This document shows positions 14,701 through 26,787 of a stretch of 64,000 nucleotides of DNA, piece after piece (the stretch's first letter is position 1; the number at the start of each line of letters is the position of its first letter). Made by a program: the position numbers and the translations under genes. The notes under the pieces are model-generated. The model was not told the origin of the DNA and did no database searches. It saw nothing but the letters and a program-made list of their open reading frames with translations. Source of the DNA: Pampus argenteus (lineage: Eukaryota > Chordata > Actinopteri > Scombriformes > Stromateidae); NCBI GenBank assembly GCA_036937835.1, contig CM072876.1, positions 11,039,501-11,103,500 on the forward strand. Reading direction: 5' to 3'.

Positions 14701-17700
14701 ATTTTACAGTATGTGTCAAAATGGCACTGCTGCAGACACGCTGACATTAATCAGACAATTTTTTTCATTCACCCAAAATGTGATGTATATTTATTAGCAA
14801 TTGTGGCAGCCACAGGTCGTGTTTAGATAGATCCCATTGTTATATGCTTTCTTTCTCATTAGTCATCATTCCTACAGTATTGTCATTACTGCACTCATAC
14901 TATGCAAGAAGAATTAAGTTAAATCCAACAAAAGATTACTTTTATGTAAGCACAGATGTGACTTTGATATCTCAATTCCTCCTCTCTTGAGATCGAGTGA
15001 CACCGAGAACAGGTAACAGCATCTTTATCCAGTTGATTCAATGAAATCTCATTCCGTTGAATGCTGGACCCTAATAAAAATGCAATTACCTCCCCAGTTC
15101 CTGCTGTGGAAACCAGATGGTGCAGAGATAATGAACAACACACTTGTCAAGTAAGCTTCTCCACAACTCCTTGAAAACAGGCAGTGTTATGCTGGGAGAA
15201 AGCACTCACACCTTCATTAACAACTTTTCTGCTGAGATGAGAATTTTAGTGTTTTTAAACAAAAAAGAAGCTCAACTTTCTGTTCACCTGGTGCATATTC
15301 AACCAACTATGTTGTGGCACAAATGATGCAGAAACAGTTAGTGTTAGAGATGATGTTTTCCAACTAACAACTAGCTAGAAAAATACTTAAAGACTGACGG
15401 CAATACAGTCAATATTTGGCTTTATGCTCTTTCACATTGTGATACTTCATGACAGAAATAATTTACAGTAGGAGGGATCTAATCAAGATTTTAATTTGTG
15501 TAGTAATAATTCTCTATTTATGAACACATGTTGTTGTATATTATTTTCTCACTAGGTAATTATTTTGCAGTTAAAATATATTTCTAACTTCTTCCACTTT
15601 ACTTCATCTCCTTCATTTTTCGCCGTCCTTTGCTGAAGTAAACCTCATCACTCCTGAGAGGCACTTCTTAAAGCGGAGGAGTTACAAGTTGATGCACATG
15701 GTTACACACACAAACAGCAAAAGAGAAATGGGCACTTTTTTTTCTCTCCTAAAGGGCTCAAACAGACAAAATAAATAGACAGCATTCCCTACAGAAATGA
15801 TGTGTCAGCGCACGTATTTAATTCAGCTTTGTCATTCTAACCACAGATCACAAATGCATAAACCGCCGTCTGGAACCACAACATCAGGTTCTATACAGTA
15901 TACTAAATGTCCATGATGTGCTCATCTTGGCTTCTTTAATTTCACCTTCCAGCTTTCCCCCCCCCAAAGAAAATATTCTGTTCGGATCATCATTTATTCA
16001 GTATACTCAGAGATGGGAAATGCACTTCCCTGGGGCTGCCCCGAATCTTAAAAAAATGATGAAATTTATAAACTATTTTTAGTCTTGACAATATTCCAGT
16101 TAGTGTTTAGTCCAGAGGTGACTGCTACTTCTCATCTCTTCTAATTTGGTGAATGATCAGTAAAGCAACAGCTGAAATATGACCTCCAAAATTAACTCAA
16201 CCTAATACATACACGATGATGTTTTGAGAGTCCTTTATTCTGTGGTGAGCTACTGGATGTAGTGCTCTACATGGTATGATGTATATTAGTTTAAAAACCT
16301 CATCCTGATACTGATATGTTCTCATGTAACAGATATGCCTTACTTGAGCCTGCTAACTTCCGTAACCTAATTACCAGGGCTTTTAGGGAAGTGTTTTGTC
16401 GGAAGTGACCTCACTGTGGTCCTTCCTACTCTCAGAGCCCTTGAGTTCTGACTCCAGAGCAGGTTGATAAGGACTTCATTTGTGAAGAATGTCCATAGCT
16501 ACAAGAGGATTACGAAAACGAGTCAAATCTGTCAAATCACCTTAAAAAAAATCCATGAAAAAGTCATAGGATTCAGAATTTTGTGTTACGTAATCACAAG
16601 ATTCTCATTAAAAAGTCAGACTGTGCACTTAGTGTGGGGCTGAAGCAGCTGGAAGTTCTTGCACTTATTATGTTTGCATGATAATCCCCCTTGCCTTGTC
16701 TGCATAGTTCAAATCTCTGGACATCTTTTTTTTTTTCATCTCTTTTCGTAAACTAAACAAATATATTCAGAATCAAATTCTTGTCTGTTTTTTTCTGTCT
16801 CTTAGACATACATATACAGTAGCTACAGGCCCAAACTCAGTGAACCCTGTGGTCACTTGTCACATACAGCACTTACAAGGCTTTCTGTTCTTTGCTCCAG
16901 TTACGTCTAACTAGTGAGGGGGGGAGCCCAGATATACTGAAGCTAAAAGCCAAGTCTCACCATGGAATGAATAATGAATACAGATTCCCCATCCAGTCTA
17001 TCTGCATACTAGTTCAAAGTCGTCCTGCTAGTCCATGCATAAAGCAACAAGACACACAACTCTATGCTAATGGCCAACTCAACTCCAGGGGCTGGATTGA
17101 GTTCACTGAGTCGTGCGGAAATGCCAGTGCTAAGGATGAAGATGTCAGATGAGGAGGATTTGATGAGGAATTGCTCCAGTGTTTGTGGGGGGAGGATGAG
17201 GAAAACAGTGCTTGTGCGCTTAGGCACCAGCAGCATATAACACAGTCTCAGAAACCACTGGAAGCACAAGTTGTCCTAAGGGAAGCCTGGACATTATATT
17301 GATGCTGAGTGATGCTAACGATGAGGGCATTGAGTGAGGCTTTCACAAGCGATTGCATGTAAGTGTCAGCCACTCGGTTCTATACCAGTTACTGTAAGGC
17401 AGCGCTCAGGAGTAATGTCGTGAATATTTCTGACATTTCTCCCCCTTTTGTCCAGATTTTCATTTCACCCATGATTCTACAAAAAAACTATTTCTGCAGG
17501 GATATGTCTGTGTGTGTGTGTGTGTGTGTGTCTGTGTGTGTGTGCGCACACGCGCTTGACCATACACGTTGTCAAATGTGTACAGTCATTTGGCCATTTT
17601 CCTGACTTGACTGAAAACAAAAGCCCTGGTTATCAGCAAAGGAAGCAGCCCTCTGCGTGTGAGCCCCTGAAAGGAAAATATGTTTTTCTCTGTAAAAGTG

Positions 17701-20700
17701 AGCAGTTCAGAGAAAAGAAATGTAGACTAACCTCCCCTGGGAAGGTTTGGTATATATTTTTGAAGCTCCCATTTGATTTGCTTATTTCATGCTCTGACTT
17801 TATCCTCTACTTCTGTCCTGTGAGCCTGCAGGAATCCTATTGGGAACACTTCCCAGAATCCCACAGCAGCCATGGGGGAACTGAGACTGACCAGCCAGGT
17901 GTTCTGAGTTTAGTGTTGTTGCTCAGAATAATGTAATTTTCTGCACTTCAAAGAGAAACAGTAAAGAGCACATAATCACTAAACTTGCTCTTGCAAGTTC
18001 AAAGTACTTCTGGCATAAGCGACTGTTTTCACCTCAGCAGCAGAGTGTGAAATGTCTATTTTAATTACAACACAGCAAGTGTTCAAGGACATGCATGGCT
18101 GGTGGCTGCCACCTCTGCTTTGCCTCTCGACTCTGACAAATCATCAGTGAAAAGGAATGGTCATTAGGAAACACTTGGCTGGCCATTGTCCATTTGCAAT
18201 TGAGAGCCAGTACGACTTTGGAACAGTAGTTAGGTGATAAGGTGATGAAGAGTTTGTATGATTATCTGTGTGGATTTGTACAGGTGCACTGTATCAGTCA
18301 AAAACCTGTAGATGAACTGGAAACTCTGAATAGGTTGTAAATATGATTTTGAGTTTGGTAACCTTAGAATGGACCAGCACCCCTAGAAATACTGCACTAG
18401 ATACGAATATAGAAAACTAATCTAGATGCAGATGTTTTTGTTCAAGGTGAATTCCTTTTCTTTTATATTCATATACATTGGATGCAATTTGGGGTTCAGT
18501 GTCTTGCTCAACAACATGTGGATAGGAGGAGTTCAAGGATCCACACGCCTATCTTGCACCTGACAACTTTGCCTCCTAGTTTACGTCTACTAATTATTTC
18601 CTCAGTTTATTAACAAAACCTGCAGGATATGCAATCATCATATTGTTATTTGCAGTGGAGTCTGGGCCGCTCGCTGTGATTTCTATTAAAGTTAAAAGAT
18701 AATTCTTTATCGGTCATTATCAGATGGGCTGGCGTATGACAAAGGAAATAAAGATACTGACCTGATTAAACTGGGCCACCTCCTCACAGTTCTCTGCTAC
18801 ATGGCTGTAAAACGACAAACCTGAAAGGTAAGGAGGAATTAAGAGGTTAAGAATGCTTAAATTTTTCACAATTATCACTCACATGCATATAGATCCGTTT
18901 ACTTTTGTCACATTAAAGGCCAGTGAAAAGACAAATTAATGAGTGCCTGAAAAACCCATAAATGAGACCAACTCTGTGAAACCACAAGAGACAGAAAAGA
19001 AATGCAGATAGTTAAATGTCTACAATACAATGACTCAGAATAAAGACAAAGAGGCAGAAATTAGCAGATTTTAGCGAAAAGGTGTCTTTGTTATGAATGA
19101 CACGGTGTGCTGAATTTCCACATGATCTCCTTAAATAATTGTGAAAACAATAATCTGGTAGGGCAGTGTGTATTTAGGGTCATATACAGAGCAGAGAGCC
19201 ACTTGCGGTAACCTGATTCTGTGCTGCAGCCTGTGCTCACCTGCTGGCTTTGTGAAGCTCATGAATGACGCTCGGCGGCATTTTGCTTTGTTGCTGTAGT
19301 TTTCTTTGTGTGGGTGTTGATGTATGTTTGAGTGCATGCGGACAGCTGATGTGTACTAACACACATTTATGTATAAATATACACACAGGCATACAAAGAC
19401 ATACAAAATTAATTACATCTACTGCCAGGCTGACTGTGATAAGGAGTTCACATAAATGACCTTTTGAGTTTAGAAAGAGAAAGAGATACCAACATGAAAA
19501 GATATCATGATTCACACAATTTCATCATTATTAAGTAAGTGTTCCTATCTCTCTGTTCCATCACTCCCCGTTCTTTATAACCTTAGAAAACCCACATCTT
19601 TTGATATATATATATATATATCTATATGTTTATTTATTTATTTACTTTATTTTGGAAAATAAACACCACTTAAATGTCAGAGAGGCTGACAATATTACTC
19701 CTACATTATTCAAAACAGAGACATCGCTGTCATGTCAGTGTTTTCATCAAACGTGGGTTTAGAAAAGTAGATCATATGAAGCTTATATAAGGTGCTTCAC
19801 ACCAAACTAAAACAACATTCTGCTAATCAGGTTGCCTTTTGGCCTTGGTAGAAACGGGAATAATGTGGCAGACAACAGAGTGAAAAGAAAAGACCTGTGG
19901 TGGGACCTGTGGTTGTCTTATTATCATGCAGACAACGATAAAAGGAGTGAAAGAGAAGGATGGAGAAACACGCAAAAATGCTCTTTAGCTGTTCTTCATT
20001 TTTTACCTGAATTTAGAAAGATTGAACAGTAAAACAAAGAAATGTTGTTAATCTGCCATAATGCTGTGGCTGATCCTACTGCTTGCCATTATAAGAGTCG
20101 CCCTGCATGCCTCTCATATTTATTGTTCCATACTGTGATTTTATATTTGTCTCACTTTCTGATCCATATGAGACAAATCCGAGATGATTTACATACCATA
20201 CCGTGCCACAGTTCAAAACTAAAAACACAATAAATGTCCAGCAGAGGACATATAGAAAAGAGATGGATGGAGTTATAAACATTATCATATAAATTATCAA
20301 TTTTGCTGTAGCATAGCCATTGAAATGTCTTTAGTTAAATATCTTTGTCAATCACCAGCAACGGCCCATAAGCTGTATGAGATGTTCTGGAGTGTCATGA
20401 TGGTTGAAGTGGTAAATTCAGAGCATCGAGGAAACTGGAGAGCACAAGCATGGCTTCTTAGGTTGAGCAATATGAGGAGTGCAGTATCCAGAGTGGATGC
20501 TGTGGATGCTGTGGATGCAGGGTAATGACGAGTCAGCACTGAGAGGAAGGCAGCAAGGAATTCTGGGAGTCTTTTTAAGGAGTGAAGTTTTCTGAGAATG
20601 GCCGGAGGGCAGGATAGGACTGCTGGTTATGAGAGGAAGCTGATGCTGCTGAGATAAATTATGATGGTATGTATAGCCACCCTGGAATAAGTATAAGTAA

Positions 20701-23203
20701 AGAAGCGATCATGGTGACGAGATCAAAGACGGGAATGTTATGTTGATCTGTTTGCCATCTGTATCTGTGTGATGGTAGATGTTGCTCAATTGCATTACGG
20801 GATTGATGTTCTATTATTTGTCTTAGAAACTGGCGACCCAATGCGTGTAAGAGTAGTATACATTACTGACGTGATGTGAGATTAGCTGCATCTATAACTT
20901 GCAGCTCTGTGCATGTAATGGCAGACGTTACTGGAGTGGCTTTAGATTAGTTGTATCAGTAACTTGCATCTTGGTGATTACAGACTTTACTGAGATGAAA
21001 AGGAGGCTGAGAAGTCTGTCTATGGAGTCTGACATGAAGAGGGATCATGGACAGGGGGAAATACCTGATGATGCACCTGTGGCCTCTAGAAGCGGCGCAG
21101 GCTATGTGACGTCACGCGCGACTCTGGCGGTGATTGGTTTAGGCGAAGAAGCCGGAAGCGCGGGAGACTCGAAGATTGTTGTTGTTGTTGCTGAGTAGAG
21201 ATGAACGGTCTGGTTTTACCGTCGATGCCGTTTAAGGAAACGTCTTTCATTTCAGGAAGCGTTGCAGGCGGGCGACGGTTCAGTCCCGGATGTCGGTACT
21301 GTTATACTGATTATACCTGTATCTACTGTATCGGCTCTTACTGACGGAGAAAACGAGGCCCGGGAACTTCCGGGAGTCGGAGGGATCTCGTTAGGGGAGC
21401 TGTGGCTGGAGGAGACCTGTGAGTCTTCCGCAGTGAGTTAAGTCTTTTCCGAAATGATGTTGTGTGACCTTTTTTTTTTTTTCAATAATGCAACCATGTG
21501 TTAGACGTGAAGCATAGTCTGAATCTGACAGAAAACTGCTAATATCTGGTGGTAGCTTTAACTTGTTGCTGGGATGACTGCGATAAGATGACCGGTGTTA
21601 GGTTGGTATTTATAGGAATGCGGAAGAGGCGTGGTTGAGGTGTGGTCCGGCTCCTGAACCGTGCTAGTTAAGCTTCAATAAATGATTACTTAACCATTAA
21701 CAACTAATAATTAATACTTATAAATGATGATTTATCAGGAAGTGGTACTGGAGTAGCAATATCATCTCTAAAACACAGTGAATTGGCCAAAACTCTGTTT
21801 CAGTCCAGGAATTTGGGAATATTTTAATTAAAATAAGCTAAATGAGCAGCAGTGCAAACATCAAGTGCTGTAGGAGAGTTGATAAGTGGTGAAAAGAGTT
21901 TAGGGCAATGGCTAATCTAGCAAGCTGTAACTAAATATTTAAATTGACGTACTTGCATACCCCCTGCAGGAAGTGTGCAGTTGCTGAGCCTAAGCATCAG
22001 GAGCTGGAGTGTCATTCTGTGATGAAGCCCAAGGCGACAGATAACAGACGAGATTCATCAAAGACTGTCAAGAAATCAGTTAAGGTTTGATGATTGGCCT
22101 TCAAAAAAGACGTTTCATTGTCACTGTTATCAAATAAAACATGTATAAAAAGCAGTTTTAGCCTGACCAGTCAGGGAGCTCAGCCATCTTCTTCATGGCT
22201 TTTTTTTAAATATATATTGCATCTTAAATGTCACCAGTGCAGTGATTTATGGCTTTTATTTTGTGGAAATATTGGCGATTCTGGATTATGTTTGTTGTTA
22301 TACCATATAGGGTCTCTTATCCTGTCAGACATGAGTCAGCCTCACATTATGCATTAACTCTTCCCACCACCATCACTGGGGGTATATACATACTCAGAGG
22401 GGGTTGGGACTTCCTGGCAGACTTCTTCCTCTCCAGCCAGGAAGTTGTTTGAGCTGAAAGCACTCAGGAAACTAGAGTGACAAGCCCACAGGGAAAGGCA
22501 TGATGACTCAAAAACCCACAGCGACGAAAGAGACTGGGGATACAATACTGAAGTAAATACTGCAAGTAGAAGAAGAATACGCAACATGTATCCATTTTGG
22601 AGACGCATCTGCCTCTTTGAACCATTTAACATAAAAATAATACATTTTTCAAGAATGTAGCAAAAAACTGAGCAATTACTCAACCGAACACGCTCACTCT
22701 GCTTTTTTTTAATATTCATTATGTAATGACCCATAACTACACAACACATATTTTACATGTGGCCTCTGATGATGATGATGATGATGAAGATGATGTGATG
22801 TGTAGTGTAGATGGATGACAGCAGTTGAGGTAGGAAATGAACAATTGGATATTTGAGAAAAGCACCCCACATACAGTATGTATAACATTTGAACAGGACA
22901 GGTGTGTAGCATGCCCAATAGTTATAAATGTTTAAAAAAAAAAAAAACACACGTTACGTCATCTGTCCTGAATCTAAAAATACCATTTTGTATTCATTCA
23001 GAAATCCCTCTTATACAGATTATACAGAAACCAGTAAAAAACAGTGAAAGTTTCTTGTGCTTTGAACTTCAAATTACACTGAATATCTGGATCAGATATA
23101 GGGCAGAAGTGGGAGTAAAACAAGCAGACCCTGGTGAATTCACTGCAGCGGAGAGCGCAGCCCTGGAAACCATCCTCTCTTCAATGCACACACACACACA
23201 CAC

Positions 23204-23257
<54 letters not shown>

Positions 23258-24165
23258 CTATATAGAGAGAGGGAGGGGGGGTGAAAGTCTTGTAATATCC
23301 TACACTGCTGACAGCAGCAATCTAATCAGAGATCAGCTGTGATTTAAACGCCTATCAGAGGGGACTGATCACTGTCCAAGGTGCTGAAACATCCACCTTT
23401 CTCACACAAACACACACACTCACACTCACATTCACACAAACAAAGAGATACTGTGGATGAATGAATTTCCAGCTGTCCTTCTTATACCCACCTCTGGTCC
23501 CTCATACAGTTGCAGTGGTTCCTGTTTCTTCTGGGAGACAGTGCAGCACATGTGATAGAATAATGATGACCGTGTAATAATTACCCCAAAGGCTTGATAA
23601 TGGAGACCCCCACACCTCGCCCACCGCCGCCTCTTCAGCTCAATCGATGCCATAAGCATTGTCAGTTTTAACTTACTGCCCTCTTATATAGCCTTATTGA
23701 TTTATGAGTACAACACACACTGAAGAGCCTGAAGTTCTCTTATAGGGTCTATTTAAATGTTATCGGCTCATACATGTATTTTAGGGTATCTGAAGTATTC
23801 TCATTTTTAAAATATTTTTTGAGATGACAAGAGAGGCTCAACGTGATGCATTCAAAGCCTTACTCTGAACCCTGAAAAAAAAAGCTCATTTCAACATCAG
23901 AGCGCAGCGCGTCTCCGAGGAGAGCCGATCCAAGAGGGGTTTACCCAACTTTTGACGCAGCAATGATTAACTGATTAACTTCCATCACGTTGTCAAACAT
24001 AAATCAAACCCGCTTCCACCACACCCACGCGGATTTCAGTTTAAAACTCACAACATGCAGATATGTGGCGGATAAAGACGTCCTACCTCTGAATGTAACT
24101 TTGGCGATCCTGTCACCTTTCCCCCGGAGGTGCGCGACGGTCTTCAGGTGAACCATTAGAGCCAT
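2529..24165 (-). CDS. otof: otoferlin, 5' part of gene (coding exons 1-5, continues beyond window)
   Basis: Five minus-strand exons (24087-24165, 18762-18820, 9281-9369, 3643-3742, 2529-2728) join in frame into 175 codons plus two bases. The product begins MALMVHLKTVAHLRGKGDRI and continues through the first C2 domain (C2A, about residues 1-120) into the linker. Strong family matches include GDRIAKVTFRG, NEMLEIQVYNYSKVFSN and LTDTLIDDNN. Otoferlin is a large tail-anchored ferlin that acts as Ca2+ sensor and vesicle-fusion and replenishment factor at hair-cell ribbon synapses. Its C2A is known to have a shortened loop 1 and poor Ca2+ binding. The short LRGKGDR loop here, with a single Asp, fits that. 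The remaining C2 domains and the membrane anchor lie outside the window. Teleosts have two copies (otofa, otofb); I cannot tell which this is. The identification is secure; exon edges are inferred from GT-AG signals and phase. Confidence 0.93.
3643..3742 (-). CDS. otof: otof coding exon 4
   Basis: 100 nt encoding LVGTFCMVLQKVAEEGHLEL then TDTLIDDNNTSIK, the end of C2A. The acceptor is TCCTGCAG and the donor GTAAAA. It closes in phase 0. The near-identity of VGTF.MVLQKV and LTDTLIDDNN to otoferlin makes the family call firm. Confidence 0.93.
4666..4733. repeat. dispersed teleost repeat fragment (CCGCTTATCCG type)
   Basis: A short TTCG run is followed by TTCCGCTTATCCGTAGTCGG and TTGCGGGGGCAGCA, a high-copy motif in teleost genomes usually linked to larger transposable elements. 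Only this fragment is present, inside otof intron 3. Confidence 0.6.
6998..7070. repeat. compound microsatellite CA / GATA-GAGA
   Basis: A CA run with interruptions is followed by repeated TAGAGA/GATAGA units, in otof intron 3. Confidence 0.9.
7472..7505. repeat. 12-bp tandem repeat
   Basis: TTTAAGTTTGAA repeated twice plus a partial third copy, in otof intron 3. Confidence 0.85.
9281..9369 (-). CDS. otof: otof coding exon 3
   Basis: 89 nt encoding AFRWPIASRLDG followed by NEMLEIQVYNYSKVFSN, the most conserved beta-strands of otoferlin C2A. The acceptor is CCCTTCAG and the donor GTAGAG. It leaves in phase 2; the split Arg codon (AG|A) is completed by exon 4. Confidence 0.93.
9535..9640. repeat. 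dispersed repeat fragment, copy 1 (AATAGTTTGACATTTTG type)
   Basis: Starts AATAGTTTGACATTTTG and continues through TCAAGATTGATACCTCATG and GTAAATATGAA. It shares its opening with the copy at 62827, and the order of blocks resembles a widespread fish repeat. It sits in otof intron 2. Confidence 0.5.
11311..11354. repeat. GT microsatellite
   Basis: An interrupted GT run in otof intron 2. A separate GA run lies at 11586-11609. Confidence 0.9.
17507..17554. repeat. TG microsatellite
   Basis: A TG run with TCTG and GCGC interruptions in otof intron 2. The frame reading Val-Cys repeats here is not a gene. Confidence 0.9.
18762..18820 (-). CDS. otof: otof coding exon 2
   Basis: 59 nt encoding GLSFYSHVAENCEEVAQFNQ of C2A. 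The minus-strand acceptor is CTTTCAG and the donor is GTCAGT. It enters in phase 1 and leaves in phase 0, matching exons 1 and 3. The preceding intron is about 5.3 kb. Confidence 0.92.
20493..20519. repeat. 9-bp tandem repeat
   Basis: GTGGATGCT repeated three times (last copy ends in A) in otof intron 1. A comparable 9-bp repeat, GATGGAGCA x3, lies at 12687-12713. Confidence 0.85.
21080..21440. promoter_or_regulatory. CpG-rich patch with core-promoter-like sites inside otof intron 1
   Basis: This stretch is conspicuously richer in CpG than the AT-rich DNA around it. It contains a perfect cAMP-response palindrome TGACGTCA (21107-21114), an inverted CCAAT box GATTGG (21132-21137) and an ETS-type CCGGAAG (21152-21158) within about 50 bp. 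Downstream lie GC-rich sequence and a donor-like CCTGTGAGT near 21415. Together these look like a TATA-less CpG-island promoter, perhaps for an alternative otof transcript or a non-coding RNA. A transposable-element promoter (for example part of an LTR) is an equally reasonable reading. No coding sequence is recognised. Confidence 0.4.
22767..22799. repeat. GAT trinucleotide microsatellite
   Basis: GATGAT repeats with one GAA interruption, in otof intron 1. Confidence 0.9.
23187..23254. repeat. compound CA / TA microsatellite
   Basis: A short CA run passes into an uninterrupted TA run of about 50 bp, in otof intron 1. Confidence 0.95.
24087..24165 (-). CDS. otof: otof coding exon 1
   Basis: Encodes residues 1-26 (start MALMVHLKTV, end KVTFR) plus one base, and is followed on the minus strand by the donor GTAGGA. 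Two ATGs stand in tandem, at 24168 and 24165. The second is preferred: it has A at -3 and G at +4 and gives the family's usual MAL start. Using the first would only add one Met. Any 5' UTR upstream of 24168 is not delimited. Confidence 0.92.
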
Positions 24166-24168
24166 CAT

Positions 24169-26787
24169 TAGTCCACACTGGCGGAGTAATTTTACTCCAC
24201 ACAGATCAAACTTGAACCTGCTTGCTGCTATCTGGAATCAGTGAATCTTTAGGTGAGCCTCTCCTTGCGTCTGGATTCGCTGGACGCAATCGTTTTCCAT
24301 ACGGACAGCATGTAGAGCATTTTTATTTTTTATTTTTTTTTACTAATGGCAATAAAAATGTAGATTACTGTAAGCACATGCTCCAGTTAACATCTCCCGC
24401 TCTGCGCTCCCTGGCTGCTGGGTGTATCGTATCTATGGGCTGCCAGTAGCTGTTACTCTGCTGGTCGTGCAGGAAGGGCGGGGGTTGGGCTACAGCTTCA
24501 GGATGGGGGAGGCTGATGCTCTCATTGTAAAATATCAGCCCTGGGATTTGAAGAAATCTCAGTACATAAAAATCCTCCATATGATGTCTGGTCTTGGTCA
24601 AATAAGACAAGATTTCAAATACATTCAATAATTTTGACACTGACCTTAGTAAGTATGTTTCTATAAGTTTTCATAGGACTAAATCTGTAAGACAGCTATG
24701 GTCATTCAGAGTGGTTAAGGTCAAGGGTCAAATCAGATGAGCCGGACTCAGAATCAATATCATCAATATTATTTATTTTTTATATCACAATAGGCGTAAT
24801 GTGTGTTCACCTTTTGGTCTTAGTCAGCAGACGCACAGCTGAATGTTAAATGAATTGTAGCTGATTTATTGCCTGCTAGTTATAAAAGTATGTATCAGTG
24901 TTTCTTTCTTCTTCTTGCTCAGAGAGAGAATCATGGCATCACTTTGGAGATGTTCTTCAAATTATAAAAAAATGCTGTTTTATGTTGGGCTTTGAAATTA
25001 CTGTAAAATCAGAATAAAAACTCACTGGTTTGTGTTGAGTCCTAGTGTATTCAGTTTGGAGGGCAGTTTCTCCCTCTGAGCTCTTTACAGCATAATAAAA
25101 TACCTTTAGTATACAGAAATAACAAAGTGACAAAAGAAATCAAGTAAAACTAGAGACGAAAACACTTATTTTAACACTATTTGCATAAACTTAGCTGGAC
25201 ATCCACTCATATTCAATACTCTTACTACTTACTCCTACCTTACCAGCAACTAGAGACTTAATCAGCACCAGTAATGAGTTTATGAAGTTACGGTTTTAAA
25301 GCCAGAGAGTATACAAAAACATAAACTTGAATTACTTTATGAAGATGAAGATGACCACCGACACGTGTATTGATTTTGTGGTGATTCTGTCAATTTTATT
25401 TTTTCAGAGGCATTGTGCTACTATCAGAAAAATAAAAAAATCAATATTCATTGCACAATTTGGTGGAATCTTACATCTTATTTCTAATATGTTTTATTTT
25501 TAATTTTTTTTTTCCCAGAGCAGATAACAAGTGCAGCCAACAGAGGGAGATGTTTGATCTTAAGTAAAACCACTTACAGATTTACAACAGTCTTGATCGT
25601 CATCTGAACCCAGTATAGATACTTGTGTATAGAGAGATAGACAGATGACAAGCCAATTACTTACCATACCTGCTGGCAAATATAAGTTAAAGTACTAATT
25701 ATATCAGTGTTGCAGACAGAATAATCTCTGAAGGGTATGAAGAGTCTCTGTGAAAGAGAAGAAGATTCAGTTATTGCTCATTTGGAAGATTGCTGCTGAT
25801 ATTGTGGGATTTTTTTTTATTGATTTGGTACGACACAAAACAAGATGTTTTACAGCAAAGACTTTTTTGGGAAATCTGAGGACCCCAGTCATGAAATATA
25901 TCCTGCAAGGTGTAGTGAGGCAATACATTCTCATTTAAAAAAATAAATCTAAATATTATATAATATAATATAACTAATATGTTATAATCCTCAGTGTTTT
26001 GTTCATCCTACTGAAAACAGCAGCTTGGTTCATTGTCTCACCTTACTGCACACATGTAAAAACGTGGCATGTTGCGCCATCTAGTGGTTAAATGGCTTTT
26101 GTGGAAATGCCTGTAATTGTGAACTGTTGTGTCTCCACAACTTGAATAATTAGCTTGGAGTCTTGGCTGTTACTTCTGTTCTCTAACACATGATGCAGGG
26201 ATGTTGTCATGGAAATGTTTAATCCTGCCTGCAAGAACAGAGCTTCAATAGAACAGGTGGGACTGAATGGCCCACATAAAAGGGGAATTACCTGTCATAA
26301 AATAACCATCATATAGTTTTATTGCTATGAAATCATCAATCCCTTTAACAAAATCGAGTAGAGCAGGTAATTTAAAGATGCCTTAAGGGCAACAAATCCA
26401 AATAAAGCTCAAAATAAAGATTAATCTTGCACTGATGGTCCTGCTAGTGTTTTTTCTGCCTTCTCTACCTGCAACCAAAACATTTAAATCAATGAAGTGA
26501 AATCTGCTTCCTGAAGAGGGAGACCGCATACCGTACGCGTGTTAAAACATCGGTGAAGAATACAGGTTTGTGTTAACATGAAATGTGTTTAATATTTGAA
26601 TTTATGCACTTTTAATTAACCCAACTTGATGACATATTTTAGAAACTCAGGATCTATTGGAGAGCCGCAAGCTTACGGTGGAAAGCAGCAGTCCCATCGG
26701 AGGAGTGGAGGGGAGGGCTGGTGCGCTGCGTCCAGCCCTCTGCATCCAGCTGGTGCGTCGGTCCGCAGCAGTAGCGCCACACTCACT
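24169..26787. promoter_or_regulatory. divergent 5' intergenic region between otof and fndc1
   Basis: The first coding exons of otof (minus) and fndc1 (plus) face away from each other across about 2.6 kb, so this segment must carry the proximal promoter and 5' UTR of fndc1 and probably those of otof, unless further non-coding exons exist. I see no canonical TATA box that can be tied to a start site. The last 150 bp before 26788 are GC-richer and are probably fndc1 5' UTR. Confidence 0.5.

Larger units (their letters stand above)
9370..18761 (-). other. otof intron 2
   Basis: About 9.4 kb of AT-rich intron with microsatellites, a fragment of a dispersed repeat (9535-9640), and poly-T and poly-A runs near 10.20 and 10.83 kb. 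The open frames here lack coding character or family resemblance. Confidence 0.6.
18821..24086 (-). other. otof intron 1
   Basis: The first intron, about 5.3 kb. It includes a TA run near 19.6 kb, a 9-bp tandem repeat at 20493-20519, the CpG-rich promoter-like patch at 21080-21440, a GAT run near 22.77 kb and a long CA/TA microsatellite at 23187-23254. First introns often carry regulatory elements, but none besides the CpG-rich patch can be argued from sequence alone. Confidence 0.55.

Noticed and set aside
17363..17936. Plus-strand frames of 80 and 140 codons with Val-Cys repeats
   Set aside because: They are driven by the TG microsatellite, with no conserved domain; they lie in otof intron 2.
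20812..20850. TGGCGACCCAATGC near 20831, resembling a retroviral primer-binding site
   Set aside because: It departs from the known tRNA-complementary sequences, and there are no paired LTRs or internal retroviral genes nearby.
20899..21198. 99-codon plus-strand frame overlapping the CpG-rich patch
   Set aside because: I see no recognisable domain, the frame is partly carried by a GTT repeat, and it is better explained as promoter-like or repeat DNA.
22902..23342. 146-codon plus-strand frame with Tyr-Ile repeats
   Set aside because: It is held open by the TA microsatellite; not a gene.
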